Shown: in pieces, positions 8,421 through 16,395 of the stretch
Numbering within the stretch: position 1 is the stretch's first letter
Layout: every line of letters begins with the position of its first letter
Source: Olleya sp. Bg11-27
GTDB lineage: Bacteria > Bacteroidota > Bacteroidia > Flavobacteriales > Flavobacteriaceae
DNA: 64,000 nt
Direction of reading: 5' to 3'
NCBI RefSeq assembly: GCF_002831645.1
Contig: NZ_CP025117.1
Coordinates: 3,921,001 to 3,985,000 of the forward strand
Made by a program: the position numbers and the translations under genes
The notes under the pieces: generated by a model
Databases searched by the model: none
Told to the model about the DNA's origin: nothing
What the model saw: the letters and a program-made list of their open reading frames with translations, nothing else

Positions 8421-10565
8421 ATGAAAAAAAATATTATCATCATTGTTTTATTGGTATTATTCACCAATACTTTTGCCCAAAAAACAATAGATAACCCCGA
8501 ATACGGACTTATCAGCATTCCTGGCTCAATTACAAAAATAGAAATATTAGATACCGCTACCGTTTTACATTTTCATATAAAGTCCTACCGCGAAAGAGAA
8601 ATTATTATCTCTGACAAAAGTTATATCGAAGTTATTGGTAGTAACAAAAAGTTATTGGTCACAAAATCAGAAGGTATAAATCTTAACGAAGTGAAAAAAG
8701 CTTCTGATACAGGTGAACTTTTTTATAGCCTACATTTTCCAAAGTTAGAGACTAATGTAAAAACTATAGATTTTGTTGAAGTCCACGACAATGAAGACGA
8801 GCATGCTCATGCTTATGATATTGTTATAGATCAAGAAAACGCATCTATGCTACCTTTAGCGCTTCGTGGTAATTGGATGCGAATGGATGGAAGTAACCTT
8901 TGGGATTATGGTTTTTATACTAATAACGCGATAATAGATAGAGCCGTTTGGAACTATAAAAAAGTGACTAATAAAGGAAAAAAATATACCATTACACTAG
9001 AAAGAGAAGGAGCCTTAAAAACTGTTTATGCAAAACTTAATAAAAATGGTCGTGTCGATTTTGGAGCCACCCCTAAACAACTCGTTGCATATAGTTTAAC
9101 CAAGTTACATAACCCAAATTTTAAATTAGAAAACGACCTACCTTACGAGTCTGCATCTTTATTAAAATTAGACTCTACAACCTATTCTGGTGTAATAAAA
9201 GGATATACAGAACGCGTAAAAGAAAAAGCATATGTTAATATTTATATCTATGACGCCTTTACTTTAAAAGTAGAGCCGCTAAAGGCTAAAATTAAAACCG
9301 ATGGTAGTTTTTCAATTAAGTTCCCAGCAAATTATCCAAAATACATCTTAGTGAGTTCTACTTATACAAATCAGCAACAAGTTAATGTAGAACAAGGAAA
9401 AGAAACCTTTCACTTTATAAACGACGGAACACCTCTTTTTATGGGAGATTGCGCCATGTTAAATGATGGATTAACAGAAATGAAATCTATAAATTCTTTT
9501 TTTAATAATAAAATAATGAAGGAATTAGCAGAAAGCACAATTTCAGTGTCGCCTGAAGACTATAAAAAAGCATGTCTTAAACTTAGAGATAAAGACCTTA
9601 CTGCGCTTAAAGAACTTAATCAAAAACAATTTTTTAGTCGTAAAGCCCTCCAAATAAAAAAAATGAACCACAATTTTTTTGCAATGAAGTCTATTCATGA
9701 TTATGAACGTAGAAGAAATGACCAAATTAAAAATTTATCCCCAAAAAAAGAAGGGACATTAATTATAGACTATAAAATTGAACCTTCATTTTACGACTTT
9801 TATTCAAGGGATATATTTAATGATCGTTTAGGGATTTTAGCAACACCTTCTTTTGGTTTTGTTGCTAATAAATTAACTTCTGATAGTAGTTTTAAAAATG
9901 AGAATGATTCTGCTCGTGATATCGAAAATAATATACAAGACCGTTTAAATTTAGAGAATACTTTTATGATGGATTTTATAAGGTTTCGACAATTTTATAG
10001 CGATTTTTTTAATGAAGGAAATAACTTTACAGAGGCCGATATAGAAAATGCGAAGCAAGAGATTAAAGATCCTTTTCTTTCAGATTACTTAACAATTACC
10101 GCTAAAAGAGTAAAATCAACTCAAGCAAAAAGCACTTCTAACATCAACACGGTAGAAAAGGCTGAAGGCGAAGAATTATTTGAAGCCATGCTTAAAAAAT
10201 TTAAAGGCAAAGTAATTTATGTCGATTTTTGGACAACTTGGTGCGGAGCTTGTGTCGCATTCATTAAAGAGACTAAATTACTTAAAGAAGAAATGAAAGA
10301 TAAAGATGTTGTCTTTTTGTATATATCGGGCGAAAGTAAAAAATCACCAGAAAACACATGGAGACAAGTCATCGCAGACATAAATGGAGAACACTATTGG
10401 CTTACAGAGGAGCAATGGAACTACTTACTAAACAAATTCAACTTTAATGGAATTCCTCACCATATGGTAATCAATAAAAAAGGTGAAGTTGTTAACGATA
10501 ATCTGAGACTCCCTTCTGTCGAAAAATTAAAAGCGGTTTTAAACGAGGAGTTAGCAAAAGAATAG
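8421..10565 (+). CDS. Large secreted protein with C-terminal thioredoxin (TlpA-like) domain
   Basis: 714 residues with signal peptide MKKNIIIIVLLVLFTNTFAQ. The C-terminal 150 residues are a TlpA/ResA-like thioredoxin domain: KVIYVDFWTTWCGACVAF carries the CxxC redox pair at about residues 608-611, followed by GIPHHMVINKKGEVV with the expected cis-proline-like Pro. The N-terminal 580 residues have no motif I can name; a beta-rich segment near residues 240-330 includes a typical carboxypeptidase-regulatory-like stretch (GVIKGYTERVKEKAYVNIYI). Related long proteins in Bacteroidota act in the periplasm on disulfides, but the substrate is unknown. It is monocistronic, ending in a hairpin at 10647. 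Confidence 0.85.
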   Translation: MKKNIIIIVLLVLFTNTFAQKTIDNPEYGLISIPGSITKIEILDTATVLHFHIKSYREREIIISDKSYIEVIGSNKKLLVTKSEGINLNEVKKASDTGELFYSLHFPKLETNVKTIDFVEVHDNEDEHAHAYDIVIDQENASMLPLALRGNWMRMDGSNLWDYGFYTNNAIIDRAVWNYKKVTNKGKKYTITLEREGALKTVYAKLNKNGRVDFGATPKQLVAYSLTKLHNPNFKLENDLPYESASLLKLDSTTYSGVIKGYTERVKEKAYVNIYIYDAFTLKVEPLKAKIKTDGSFSIKFPANYPKYILVSSTYTNQQQVNVEQGKETFHFINDGTPLFMGDCAMLNDGLTEMKSINSFFNNKIMKELAESTISVSPEDYKKACLKLRDKDLTALKELNQKQFFSRKALQIKKMNHNFFAMKSIHDYERRRNDQIKNLSPKKEGTLIIDYKIEPSFYDFYSRDIFNDRLGILATPSFGFVANKLTSDSSFKNENDSARDIENNIQDRLNLENTFMMDFIRFRQFYSDFFNEGNNFTEADIENAKQEIKDPFLSDYLTITAKRVKSTQAKSTSNINTVEKAEGEELFEAMLKKFKGKVIYVDFWTTWCGACVAFIKETKLLKEEMKDKDVVFLYISGESKKSPENTWRQVIADINGEHYWLTEEQWNYLLNKFNFNGIPHHMVINKKGEVVNDNLRLPSVEKLKAVLNEELAKE

Positions 10566-10646
10566 GCACTGAAACTTTTCGTATTACTTTTTTTTGTGAG
10601 AAACCACATCGCTAATTAACTTAAGGCAAATTCCATATATACAAAA

Positions 10647-10675
10647 GAAACCCCTACGTCTATCTTAGGGGTTTC
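10647..10675. terminator. Terminator-like hairpin after the thioredoxin-domain gene
   Basis: GAAACCCCT pairs perfectly with AGGGGTTTC around an 11-base loop. The plus-strand T-run is weak, so it may act mainly as a 3' end-protecting stem. Confidence 0.65.
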
Positions 10676-10903
10676 ATTATATCCTCTTATTTTTTTCATA
10701 TGTTGCACTGTTGCTTAACTGTAATTGGAGTTTTACCCTTACTACTTGATTAATTGCAGGATTGGTAAAAGGTTTTAGCTACTACTATATTTAATTTGAA
10801 ATATTAGTATTAATAGCACCTTTTAGATGACGTTCTCATCTGAATCAAATCATAAAAAAAACAACAACATAAAGCATTTTGATATCCAATCAAGACCACT
10901 ACC

Positions 10904-10947
10904 AAAACCAGCATTTTTCAAAGCTTTTTGAAATGGTTGGTTTTTTA
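10904..10947 (+). terminator. Long imperfect hairpin with T-run
   Basis: AACCA, G, CATTTTTCAAA pairs with TTTTTGAAATG, G, TTGGTT, followed by six T. It resembles a terminator but lies about 340 bases after the nearest upstream stop. It could end a long read-through transcript or a small unannotated RNA. Confidence 0.5.
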
Positions 10948-11041
10948 TTTGTCTTCTATTAAAAAAAACATAAACTAAGGTGATTTATAAACCAAATCTT
11001 AATTAATTTACACCAGCAACAGACAAGACTTATAATACAAC

Positions 11042-11728
11042 ATGACATTAACAGATAAAAAGTATCAAAGTATCTATTTAATTATTCTGATTACGGTGGT
11101 CATATTATTCTGGAACACTTTGTTGGTTTATCCTATTAAGTTATTTGTCGTAATGCTTCATGAAATGAGCCACGGTTTAATGGCTATTGCTTTTGGAGGA
11201 GAAATTATTGAAATACAAATTAGCAAACAAATCGGAGGCTATTGTCTTTACAGTATTACACCTAGTTTCTGGAGTTCGTTTATGACGGGAAGTGCTGGTT
11301 ACCTAGGAAGTTTATTTTGGGGGGCTTTGATTTTAATTTTAGCTGTCAAATCTAAAAAAGATAAATACATTACCTTAGTCATTGGCATTATATTATTAGC
11401 ACTCTCCTACTTTGTATTGCAATCCGGTGAGTTATTTGGAACGTCAATGACCTTTGGCTTAGGACTTTTTATGCTTATTGCTTTTAGATATTTTAGCAAC
11501 TTCTTCCATGACTTATGGTTAAAATTTTTAGGCATTATCTCCTGTGCTTATGTCATACTAGATATAAAAGGGGATTTAATTGATAATTCAAACATTGGCA
11601 GTGATGCCGACGCAATTGCTAAACTTACTGGTTTACCCAGCGTAATTATTGGTATTATATGGATGTGTGTTGCATTAATTATTATGTTTATTGTTTTACG
11701 CTATGTCTACAAAAAACACAAACCTTGA
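11042..11728 (+). CDS. M50B-like integral membrane metallopeptidase family protein
   Basis: 228 residues, mostly membrane helices. HEMSH at residues 40-44 is the zinc-binding HExxH in the first part of the chain, as in the M50/M50B-like family, and GSAGYLGSLFWG near residue 85 matches the glycine-rich core of the fold. M50 enzymes cut peptides within membranes (site-2 protease relatives). In the M50B-like group proteolytic activity is mostly untested, so the function is inferred. The short DUF2892 protein follows closely and may share its transcript. Confidence 0.75.
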   Translation: MTLTDKKYQSIYLIILITVVILFWNTLLVYPIKLFVVMLHEMSHGLMAIAFGGEIIEIQISKQIGGYCLYSITPSFWSSFMTGSAGYLGSLFWGALILILAVKSKKDKYITLVIGIILLALSYFVLQSGELFGTSMTFGLGLFMLIAFRYFSNFFHDLWLKFLGIISCAYVILDIKGDLIDNSNIGSDADAIAKLTGLPSVIIGIIWMCVALIIMFIVLRYVYKKHKP

Positions 11729-11804
11729 ATTTCAACAAAATACACTTAAAAATATACTTTTTTTATTTCTAATGCTTACTTTTAAGTTATCAATACTATT
11801 TATT

Positions 11805-12008
11805 ATGAAAAAAAATATGGGAGCTTTAGATAAAAGCTTAAGAGTATTAGCAGCTATAATTATAGCCTTACTTTATTATCTAAATATAATTAGCGGGACA
11901 GTAGCCTATATTTTAATGGCACTAGCTATTGTTTTTTTAATCACTAGTTTTATCAATTTTTGTCCACTCTACACTATTTTAGGAGTCAATACTTGCAAAA
12001 GAAAATAA
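11805..12008 (+). CDS. DUF2892 (YgaP-transmembrane-like) small membrane protein
   Basis: 67 residues from the ATG at 11805 (MKKNMGALDKSLRVLAAIII). It carries two membrane segments and the typical tail FCPLYTILGVNTCK. The MG..D...R...G/A pattern and CPLY..LG.NTC ending are the hallmarks of DUF2892. An upstream in-frame start at 11691 would overlap the preceding gene and add 38 residues unlike the family. The role in Bacteroidota is unknown; in YgaP the segment anchors a rhodanese. Confidence 0.85.
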   Translation: MKKNMGALDKSLRVLAAIIIALLYYLNIISGTVAYILMALAIVFLITSFINFCPLYTILGVNTCKRK

Positions 12009-12014
12009 CAAGTA

Positions 12015-12053
12015 TAAAAAAAGAGTCTTTAATTATAAAGACTCTTTTTTTTT
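12015..12053. terminator. Bidirectional intrinsic terminator
   Basis: AAAGAGTCTTT and AAAGACTCTTT pair around AATTAT, with an A-run and a T-run on either side. It separates the convergent DUF2892 and clpS genes and touches the clpS stop. Confidence 0.92.
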
Positions 12054-12327
12054 AAATGATTTCTGCACTTAATCCTGCTTCTAGTAACATGGTACATCTG
12101 GGTTCCAACTCTTTATAAGACCCAGTTTTAACCGTGCACTGTCCTTTATAATGTACTAAAATAGTACATTGTTCTGCTTGTTCCGGTGTATGATCACAAG
12201 CATAAATTAAACTATCAATAACATGATCAAAGGTATTAACATCATCGTTATACACAACAATCTCGTTGTTTGGTTTTTCTAAGGTCTCTACCTCATGCTG
12301 TTCTTGTACTTTCTCTTTTGTACTCAT
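12052..12327 (-). CDS. clpS: ATP-dependent Clp protease adaptor ClpS
   Basis: 91 residues. IVVYNDDVNTFDHVI is the signature N-degron binding strand and helix (the family has VVLxNDDxxTxxxV), followed by a CTILVHYKGQC segment of the ClpS fold and a short C-terminal helix. ClpS delivers N-end-rule substrates to ClpAP in the cytoplasm. It is usually close to prmA in this family; here a metalloprotease gene with its own promoter-like and terminator signals lies between them. Confidence 0.93.
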   Translation of the reverse strand: MSTKEKVQEQHEVETLEKPNNEIVVYNDDVNTFDHVIDSLIYACDHTPEQAEQCTILVHYKGQCTVKTGSYKELEPRCTMLLEAGLSAEII

Positions 12328-12364
12328 CCGTACTTTTTTTTATAAAAGTAAAAAAATATTAGAC

Positions 12365-12400
12365 ATAAAAAAAGGCTTCTGTCGTCACAAAAACCTTTTA
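12365..12400 (-). terminator. Intrinsic terminator of the M57 metalloprotease gene
   Basis: On the minus strand AAAAGGTTTTTGT pairs with ACAGAAGCCTTTT (G-U pairs included) around GACG, followed by a T-run. Confidence 0.75.
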
Positions 12401-12420
12401 TTAGTGTATTTAACTTAATA

Positions 12421-13248
12421 TTAGTACATAATGTTAAGCGCACTGATGTCATCTGCTCCAAATTCTCCATCTTCTCCACTACTAAAACAAGCTAACATTA
12501 CTGAATTAGCTGGATCATTTCCACCTAAATCGATTGCACCAATTGATCCTGCTCCTTCATTTTGATTTTGACCACAACTAGCTCTATCAAACCAATCTGT
12601 GTGTCTGAATCCTATTGAGTGACCTATTTCATGTGTAATAACATGCTCTACAACATTTGTATCATAATTGTCTAAACCATAAATCTGAACAAATTTATGT
12701 GGGTTACCATTACTAGGAAAACCAGCAGATCCTCCTGCTCCTGACTGACTTGGATTATGGTATACTACCATATCTTTTGAGTCATAATCAGTTCCAAATG
12801 TTAACTGAAAAGAAATTGATACACCACTTAAGGCATTGTAATTATTTACAGCCCATTGTAATGCTGTTTGTTCTTTAGTAGACAATGCATTACTTCCGCC
12901 TGTATATCCAATTATAGTTATTGTTTTTCCTTGAGATACTAAATTATTAGTACGGTAGTTTCTATCACTCGCAGATACTGATTCAAGACTTAAGATTTCG
13001 TTTTCACTCATAAAAACATCACCTTCTACTTCAATCATTTCTTTAGTGGTACCATCTGGCAACATAAAATCAACTACTTTAACATCTTTAGTATTTATTT
13101 GTGCATCTGCTAATTTAGCAAGTAATTCTGCTGAGACTTCTTTTGCGGCAACTTCTTCTCCTACTATAGTTTCTTCATCTTTTTGACATGATTGTAATCC
13201 TAGAATAAAACATAGGCTGGTTAGAGCCATAAATTGAACTTTCTTCAT
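12421..13248 (-). CDS. M57-type (HEIGH) zinc metalloprotease lipoprotein
   Basis: 275 residues. MKKVQFMALTSLCFILGLQSC ends in a lipobox with Cys21, so the protein is likely lipid-anchored. The zinc site HEIGHSIGFRH near residue 207 is the extended HExxHxxGxxH metzincin motif, and the local sequence fits the Peptidase_M57 dual-action HEIGH family of Bacteroidota. A propeptide-like region precedes it (residues 25-95). It probably acts at the cell surface or periplasm on peptides or proteins; the substrate is unknown. It lies between clpS and prmA with about 240 bases upstream and a separate terminator, so it is likely its own unit. Confidence 0.88.
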   Translation of the reverse strand: MKKVQFMALTSLCFILGLQSCQKDEETIVGEEVAAKEVSAELLAKLADAQINTKDVKVVDFMLPDGTTKEMIEVEGDVFMSENEILSLESVSASDRNYRTNNLVSQGKTITIIGYTGGSNALSTKEQTALQWAVNNYNALSGVSISFQLTFGTDYDSKDMVVYHNPSQSGAGGSAGFPSNGNPHKFVQIYGLDNYDTNVVEHVITHEIGHSIGFRHTDWFDRASCGQNQNEGAGSIGAIDLGGNDPANSVMLACFSSGEDGEFGADDISALNIMY

Positions 13249-13352
13249 TTTTGGTTGAATTTTAAATTAATTAAATGATTTGCTTTACGTAAACTTTTTC
13301 ACACAATTTTAAAAATGTCTATTTAAAAAATTTTGCTATTAATCTTATGTGA

Positions 13353-13374
13353 GATAATTATCACAGCAAAGATA
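13353..13374 (-). promoter_or_regulatory. Possible promoter -7 box and palindrome of the M57 gene
   Basis: On the minus strand TATCTTTG (13367-13374) fits the TAnnTTTG -7 box, although no TTG lies at the right distance. Just downstream, near the expected start site, is the palindrome GATAATTATC (13353-13362), a possible operator. Confidence 0.4.
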
Positions 13375-13485
13375 ATTGATAAAAAAAGAAGATTGTTGCG
13401 GTTTTAACCGTAAATTTATGTTTTAATTAACAAAAAAGTTAAAAATTTGCTTTATTCTCAGTAGTGTTGTTTTATATTCTGTTAT

Positions 13486-14325
13486 TTATTCCTTTTCAAA
13501 TTTAAGCGCTACCCAATTATTTCTTGTTAATGTATCTTTTAAAACAAGTTGGTTATCGTTACATTCTTTTTCTATCATTGGGATGTCTTCTTGGTAAAAA
13601 CCACTTAAAAACAAGGTGCCTTTTGCTTCAAGACATTTTGAATACGTTGCAATGTCGTTTAATAAGATGTTACGATTAATGTTTGCTATAATGGTATCGT
13701 ACTTTTTATCTTTTAAAAGCACCGCTTCCCCTTCATAAACAGAAATATGTTTACAATTGTTACGCTCCACGTTTTCTAAGCTATTTAAGTAGCACCAGTT
13801 ATCAATATCTATAGCATCTAGTGGTTTTGCACCTTTCATCTCTGCTAATATTGCTAAAACCGCTGTACCGCATCCCATATCTAAAACAGACTTGTCTTTA
13901 AAGTCATTTTTAAGGATATGTTGTATCATCATGTGTGTGGTTTCATGATGCCCTGTTCCAAAACTCATTTTTGGTTCGATGATAATATCATATTCTGTAT
14001 CAAACTTATCATGGAATGGTGCACGTACTGCACACAGATCATCAACCACAATTGGATTAAAGTTTTTCTCCCACTCTTCGTTCCAATTGGTTTGTTCAAT
14101 TTCGTCAAACGTATATGTAATTTCAAACTCGTCTGACTTTAATATTTGGATATCGTCCAAAATAGTATCGTAATACTCTTCTTTTTGAATGTATGCTGTA
14201 ACCCCTTCTTCGGTCTCTACAAAGCTTTCAAACCCTGCGTAACCCAATTCTGCTATCAGAATTTCTGTTCCTGGTTGGATTGGTTGCACTTTAAAGTAAT
14301 ACCCTATGTAAATAATATTTGACAT
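13486..14325 (-). CDS. prmA: Ribosomal protein L11 methyltransferase
   Basis: 279 residues from the ATG giving MSNIIYIGYYFKVQPIQPG; a longer reading frame upstream runs through the repeat element and is not credible. The C-terminal half holds the AdoMet site VLDMGCGTAVLAI and the preceding MSFGTGHHETTHMM, a motif specific to PrmA. The later NINRNIL carries the NPP-equivalent region in variant form. It methylates lysines and the N-terminus of L11 in the cytoplasm. It lies downstream of tpiA on the same strand, separated by a 93-base repeat element. Confidence 0.93.
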   Translation of the reverse strand: MSNIIYIGYYFKVQPIQPGTEILIAELGYAGFESFVETEEGVTAYIQKEEYYDTILDDIQILKSDEFEITYTFDEIEQTNWNEEWEKNFNPIVVDDLCAVRAPFHDKFDTEYDIIIEPKMSFGTGHHETTHMMIQHILKNDFKDKSVLDMGCGTAVLAILAEMKGAKPLDAIDIDNWCYLNSLENVERNNCKHISVYEGEAVLLKDKKYDTIIANINRNILLNDIATYSKCLEAKGTLFLSGFYQEDIPMIEKECNDNQLVLKDTLTRNNWVALKFEKE

Positions 14326-14353
14326 TTTAATTTGTACTGTATTTTGCAGATTA

Positions 14354-14446
14354 GCCTGCGTTAGCGGTTGTAGTGGCATCCTTTTTTTGCTGCCATATAT
14401 GGCAAAAAAAGATATAATGGAAGACGCGACCCTTGTGGTAACGCCC
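14354..14446 (-). repeat. Dispersed flavobacterial intergenic repeat, copy A
   Basis: Read on the minus strand it begins GGGCGTTACC and ends CTAACGCAGGC, with an internal ATATCTTTTTTTGCC...GGCAGCAAAAAAAGGATGCCACT. The ends GCGTTA/TAACGC are inverted repeats, and a central hairpin GCCATATATGGC caps the T-run/A-run arm. It lies between tpiA and prmA and is transcribed with them. It aligns block by block with the copies at 42754 and 44591. Confidence 0.7.
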
Positions 14447-14471
14447 AAAGTATTTTGATTTTTTTTAGTAT

Positions 14472-15221
14472 TTAAAAGGCGTTTACGATGGCGTAAAAAT
14501 CTTCAGCTTTTAAGGCTGCTCCACCAATTAATCCACCATCCACGTCTGGTTTAGAGAAAATTTCTTTGGCATTTGCTGGTTTTACACTCCCTCCGTAAAG
14601 GATGCTCATGTCTTCTGCTACTTGACTACCGTATTTGTTGTTTAATGTTTTACGGATAAATTTATGCATGTCTTGTGCTTGTTCTGGACTTGCTGTTTCG
14701 CCAGTTCCTATTGCCCATACAGGCTCATAAGCCAATACGATATTTTTGAATGCCGAAGCCTCTAAATGAAACAATGCGTTTTTGATTTGCCCTTCCACTA
14801 CTGCTTCATGGTTTGCTGCTTTACGGTCTGCTAGCTCTTCTCCAAAACAGAAAATGACACGTAAGTCTTTTGATAAGGCTTGGTCTACTTTTTTAGCTAA
14901 AATAGCATCGTCTTCGTTAAAATAAGCACGACGTTCTGAATGTCCCAAAATTACAGTTTGAATGCCTACACTTTTAAGCATGTCTGCATTAACCTCTCCG
15001 GTATATGCTCCGTTTTCTGCGAAGTGCATGTTTTGTGCAATGACCTCTATATCGTCCTCGCGAGTTGCTTCATAAGCATGCCATAAGTTAGTATATGTTG
15101 GTGCAATCATAACCTCTGCATTAGATGTTTTTGTTTGCTTTTTTAAATCTGAAATTAAGGCTTCTGATTGTGGTAAATCATTATTCATTTTCCAGTTTCC
15201 GGCTACTATGTTTTTTCTCAT
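14472..15221 (-). CDS. tpiA: Triosephosphate isomerase
   Basis: 249 residues, full length. The start MRKNIVAGNWKMN has the catalytic Lys11; ILGHSERR carries the catalytic His, AYEPVWAIGTG the catalytic Glu, and ILYGGSVKPAN the phosphate-gripping loop. It interconverts dihydroxyacetone phosphate and glyceraldehyde 3-phosphate in glycolysis. It starts 11 bases after the stop of the upstream permease gene, so the two are probably co-transcribed, and prmA follows after the repeat element. Confidence 0.97.
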   Translation of the reverse strand: MRKNIVAGNWKMNNDLPQSEALISDLKKQTKTSNAEVMIAPTYTNLWHAYEATREDDIEVIAQNMHFAENGAYTGEVNADMLKSVGIQTVILGHSERRAYFNEDDAILAKKVDQALSKDLRVIFCFGEELADRKAANHEAVVEGQIKNALFHLEASAFKNIVLAYEPVWAIGTGETASPEQAQDMHKFIRKTLNNKYGSQVAEDMSILYGGSVKPANAKEIFSKPDVDGGLIGGAALKAEDFYAIVNAF

Positions 15222-15232
15222 GACGTTGTGTT

Positions 15233-16309
15233 TTATTCTAATTTAACTTTTGGATCTAACCAAGTGTATATAATATCTACAAAAATATTAATTATAATGA
15301 ATAGTAAGGCGATAATTAACACGGAACCCATAATTACAGGTAAATCTAAGGTGTTAAGTGCGTTTACGATTTCTTTTCCTAATCCGTTCCATCCAAAAAT
15401 ATACTCCACAAACACTGCTCCTGCTAGCATACTTGCAAACCAACCTGAGATTGCAGTCACTACTGGATTTAGTGCGTTTTTAATGGCGTGTTTTTTTATA
15501 ATCTGAAACTCTGATAAGCCTTTTGCTCTGGCTGTTCTGATATAATCTTGATTAAAGACTTCTAATAAGGAGTTACGCATTAATTGTATAACTACTGCTA
15601 ATGGTCTAATCCCTAAAACGATTGCTGGCAAGATTAAATTTTTCCATTTAATGTGCATTTTTTCGCCAAAGTCATCTAACTCGTAAAGGCTTCCTGTCAT
15701 TTCTAGATTGGTGTATTTATGTAATACAAAACCAAATAACCATGCAAATAATATGGCACTAAAAAAGGATGGTACGCTCATCCCTAAAGTACTTAATATC
15801 TGAATAATTTTATCTAAAAATGTGTCTTTTTTCAATGCTGAAAGTACACCTAATATAACGCCTAAAAAGATTGCGATTAGTATTGCCGATACTGCTAACA
15901 CAAACGTATTGGGTAAAGTCTCTGATAATACTTGGCTTACTTTTTTACCTTGTTTGGTAAAAGATTCCCGTAAGTACGGAAATTTTATAACTGTAGTTGT
16001 GTTACCTATTGCAAACAGTTGTGTTGCTGAATATTTATTTTGACTTAAATAGGTATAGTCGCCTTCTGTTTTAGAATGAAATGAGAGTGGTGACAAATCG
16101 TTTAAATAATAAAAATACTGCGTTGCCACCGGCTTATCAAAACCATACTTTTTTTTAATAATGGCTAATTGCTGACTATCCTCGTTTTGACCCAACATCA
16201 TTTGTGCTGGATCTCCTGGAAGGACACTAAATAAAAGGAATATAACAGTTACCACACCAAATAAGGTGAGTAATGCATACAGGCTTTTATTTAGTAAATA
16301 GGTTATCAG
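15233..16309 (-). CDS. DppB-type ABC transporter permease, probable CTG start
   Basis: A binding-protein-dependent permease with about six membrane helices, the PGDPA motif near the start and the EAA-like loop DYIRTARAKGLSEFQII that contacts the ATPase, as in oligopeptide/dipeptide permeases. A GTG at 16255 opens a 340-residue frame, but homology continues upstream in frame: ITYLLNKSLYALLTLFGVVT is the normal first helix of the family. No ATG, GTG or TTG is present there, and the frame is closed by TAA six bases upstream of a CTG at 16309, which aligns with the usual initiator Met. I therefore place the start at this CTG (358 residues). No ATPase or substrate-binding gene is adjacent. Confidence 0.85.
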   Translation of the reverse strand: MITYLLNKSLYALLTLFGVVTVIFLLFSVLPGDPAQMMLGQNEDSQQLAIIKKKYGFDKPVATQYFYYLNDLSPLSFHSKTEGDYTYLSQNKYSATQLFAIGNTTTVIKFPYLRESFTKQGKKVSQVLSETLPNTFVLAVSAILIAIFLGVILGVLSALKKDTFLDKIIQILSTLGMSVPSFFSAILFAWLFGFVLHKYTNLEMTGSLYELDDFGEKMHIKWKNLILPAIVLGIRPLAVVIQLMRNSLLEVFNQDYIRTARAKGLSEFQIIKKHAIKNALNPVVTAISGWFASMLAGAVFVEYIFGWNGLGKEIVNALNTLDLPVIMGSVLIIALLFIIINIFVDIIYTWLDPKVKLE

Positions 16310-16395
16310 ATTGTTTTATTTATTTTGTTTTTAGTTAAAAACAGTGTGCTTCTCGATATAATTAATGATTACCTCACAAATCACTAGCCGTGCCG

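Larger units (their letters stand above)
10566..11041. other. Intergenic region with two terminator-like hairpins
   Basis: No ORF of useful size. It contains the hairpins at 10647-10675 and 10904-10947 and a small perfect stem AGATGA/TCATCT with a five-base loop near 10827-10843. No convincing promoter box was found for the downstream M50-like gene. Confidence 0.5.

Noticed and set aside
14326-14448. A longer reading frame for prmA
   Set aside because: The extension runs through the repeat element, and the ATG at 14325 matches the family start.
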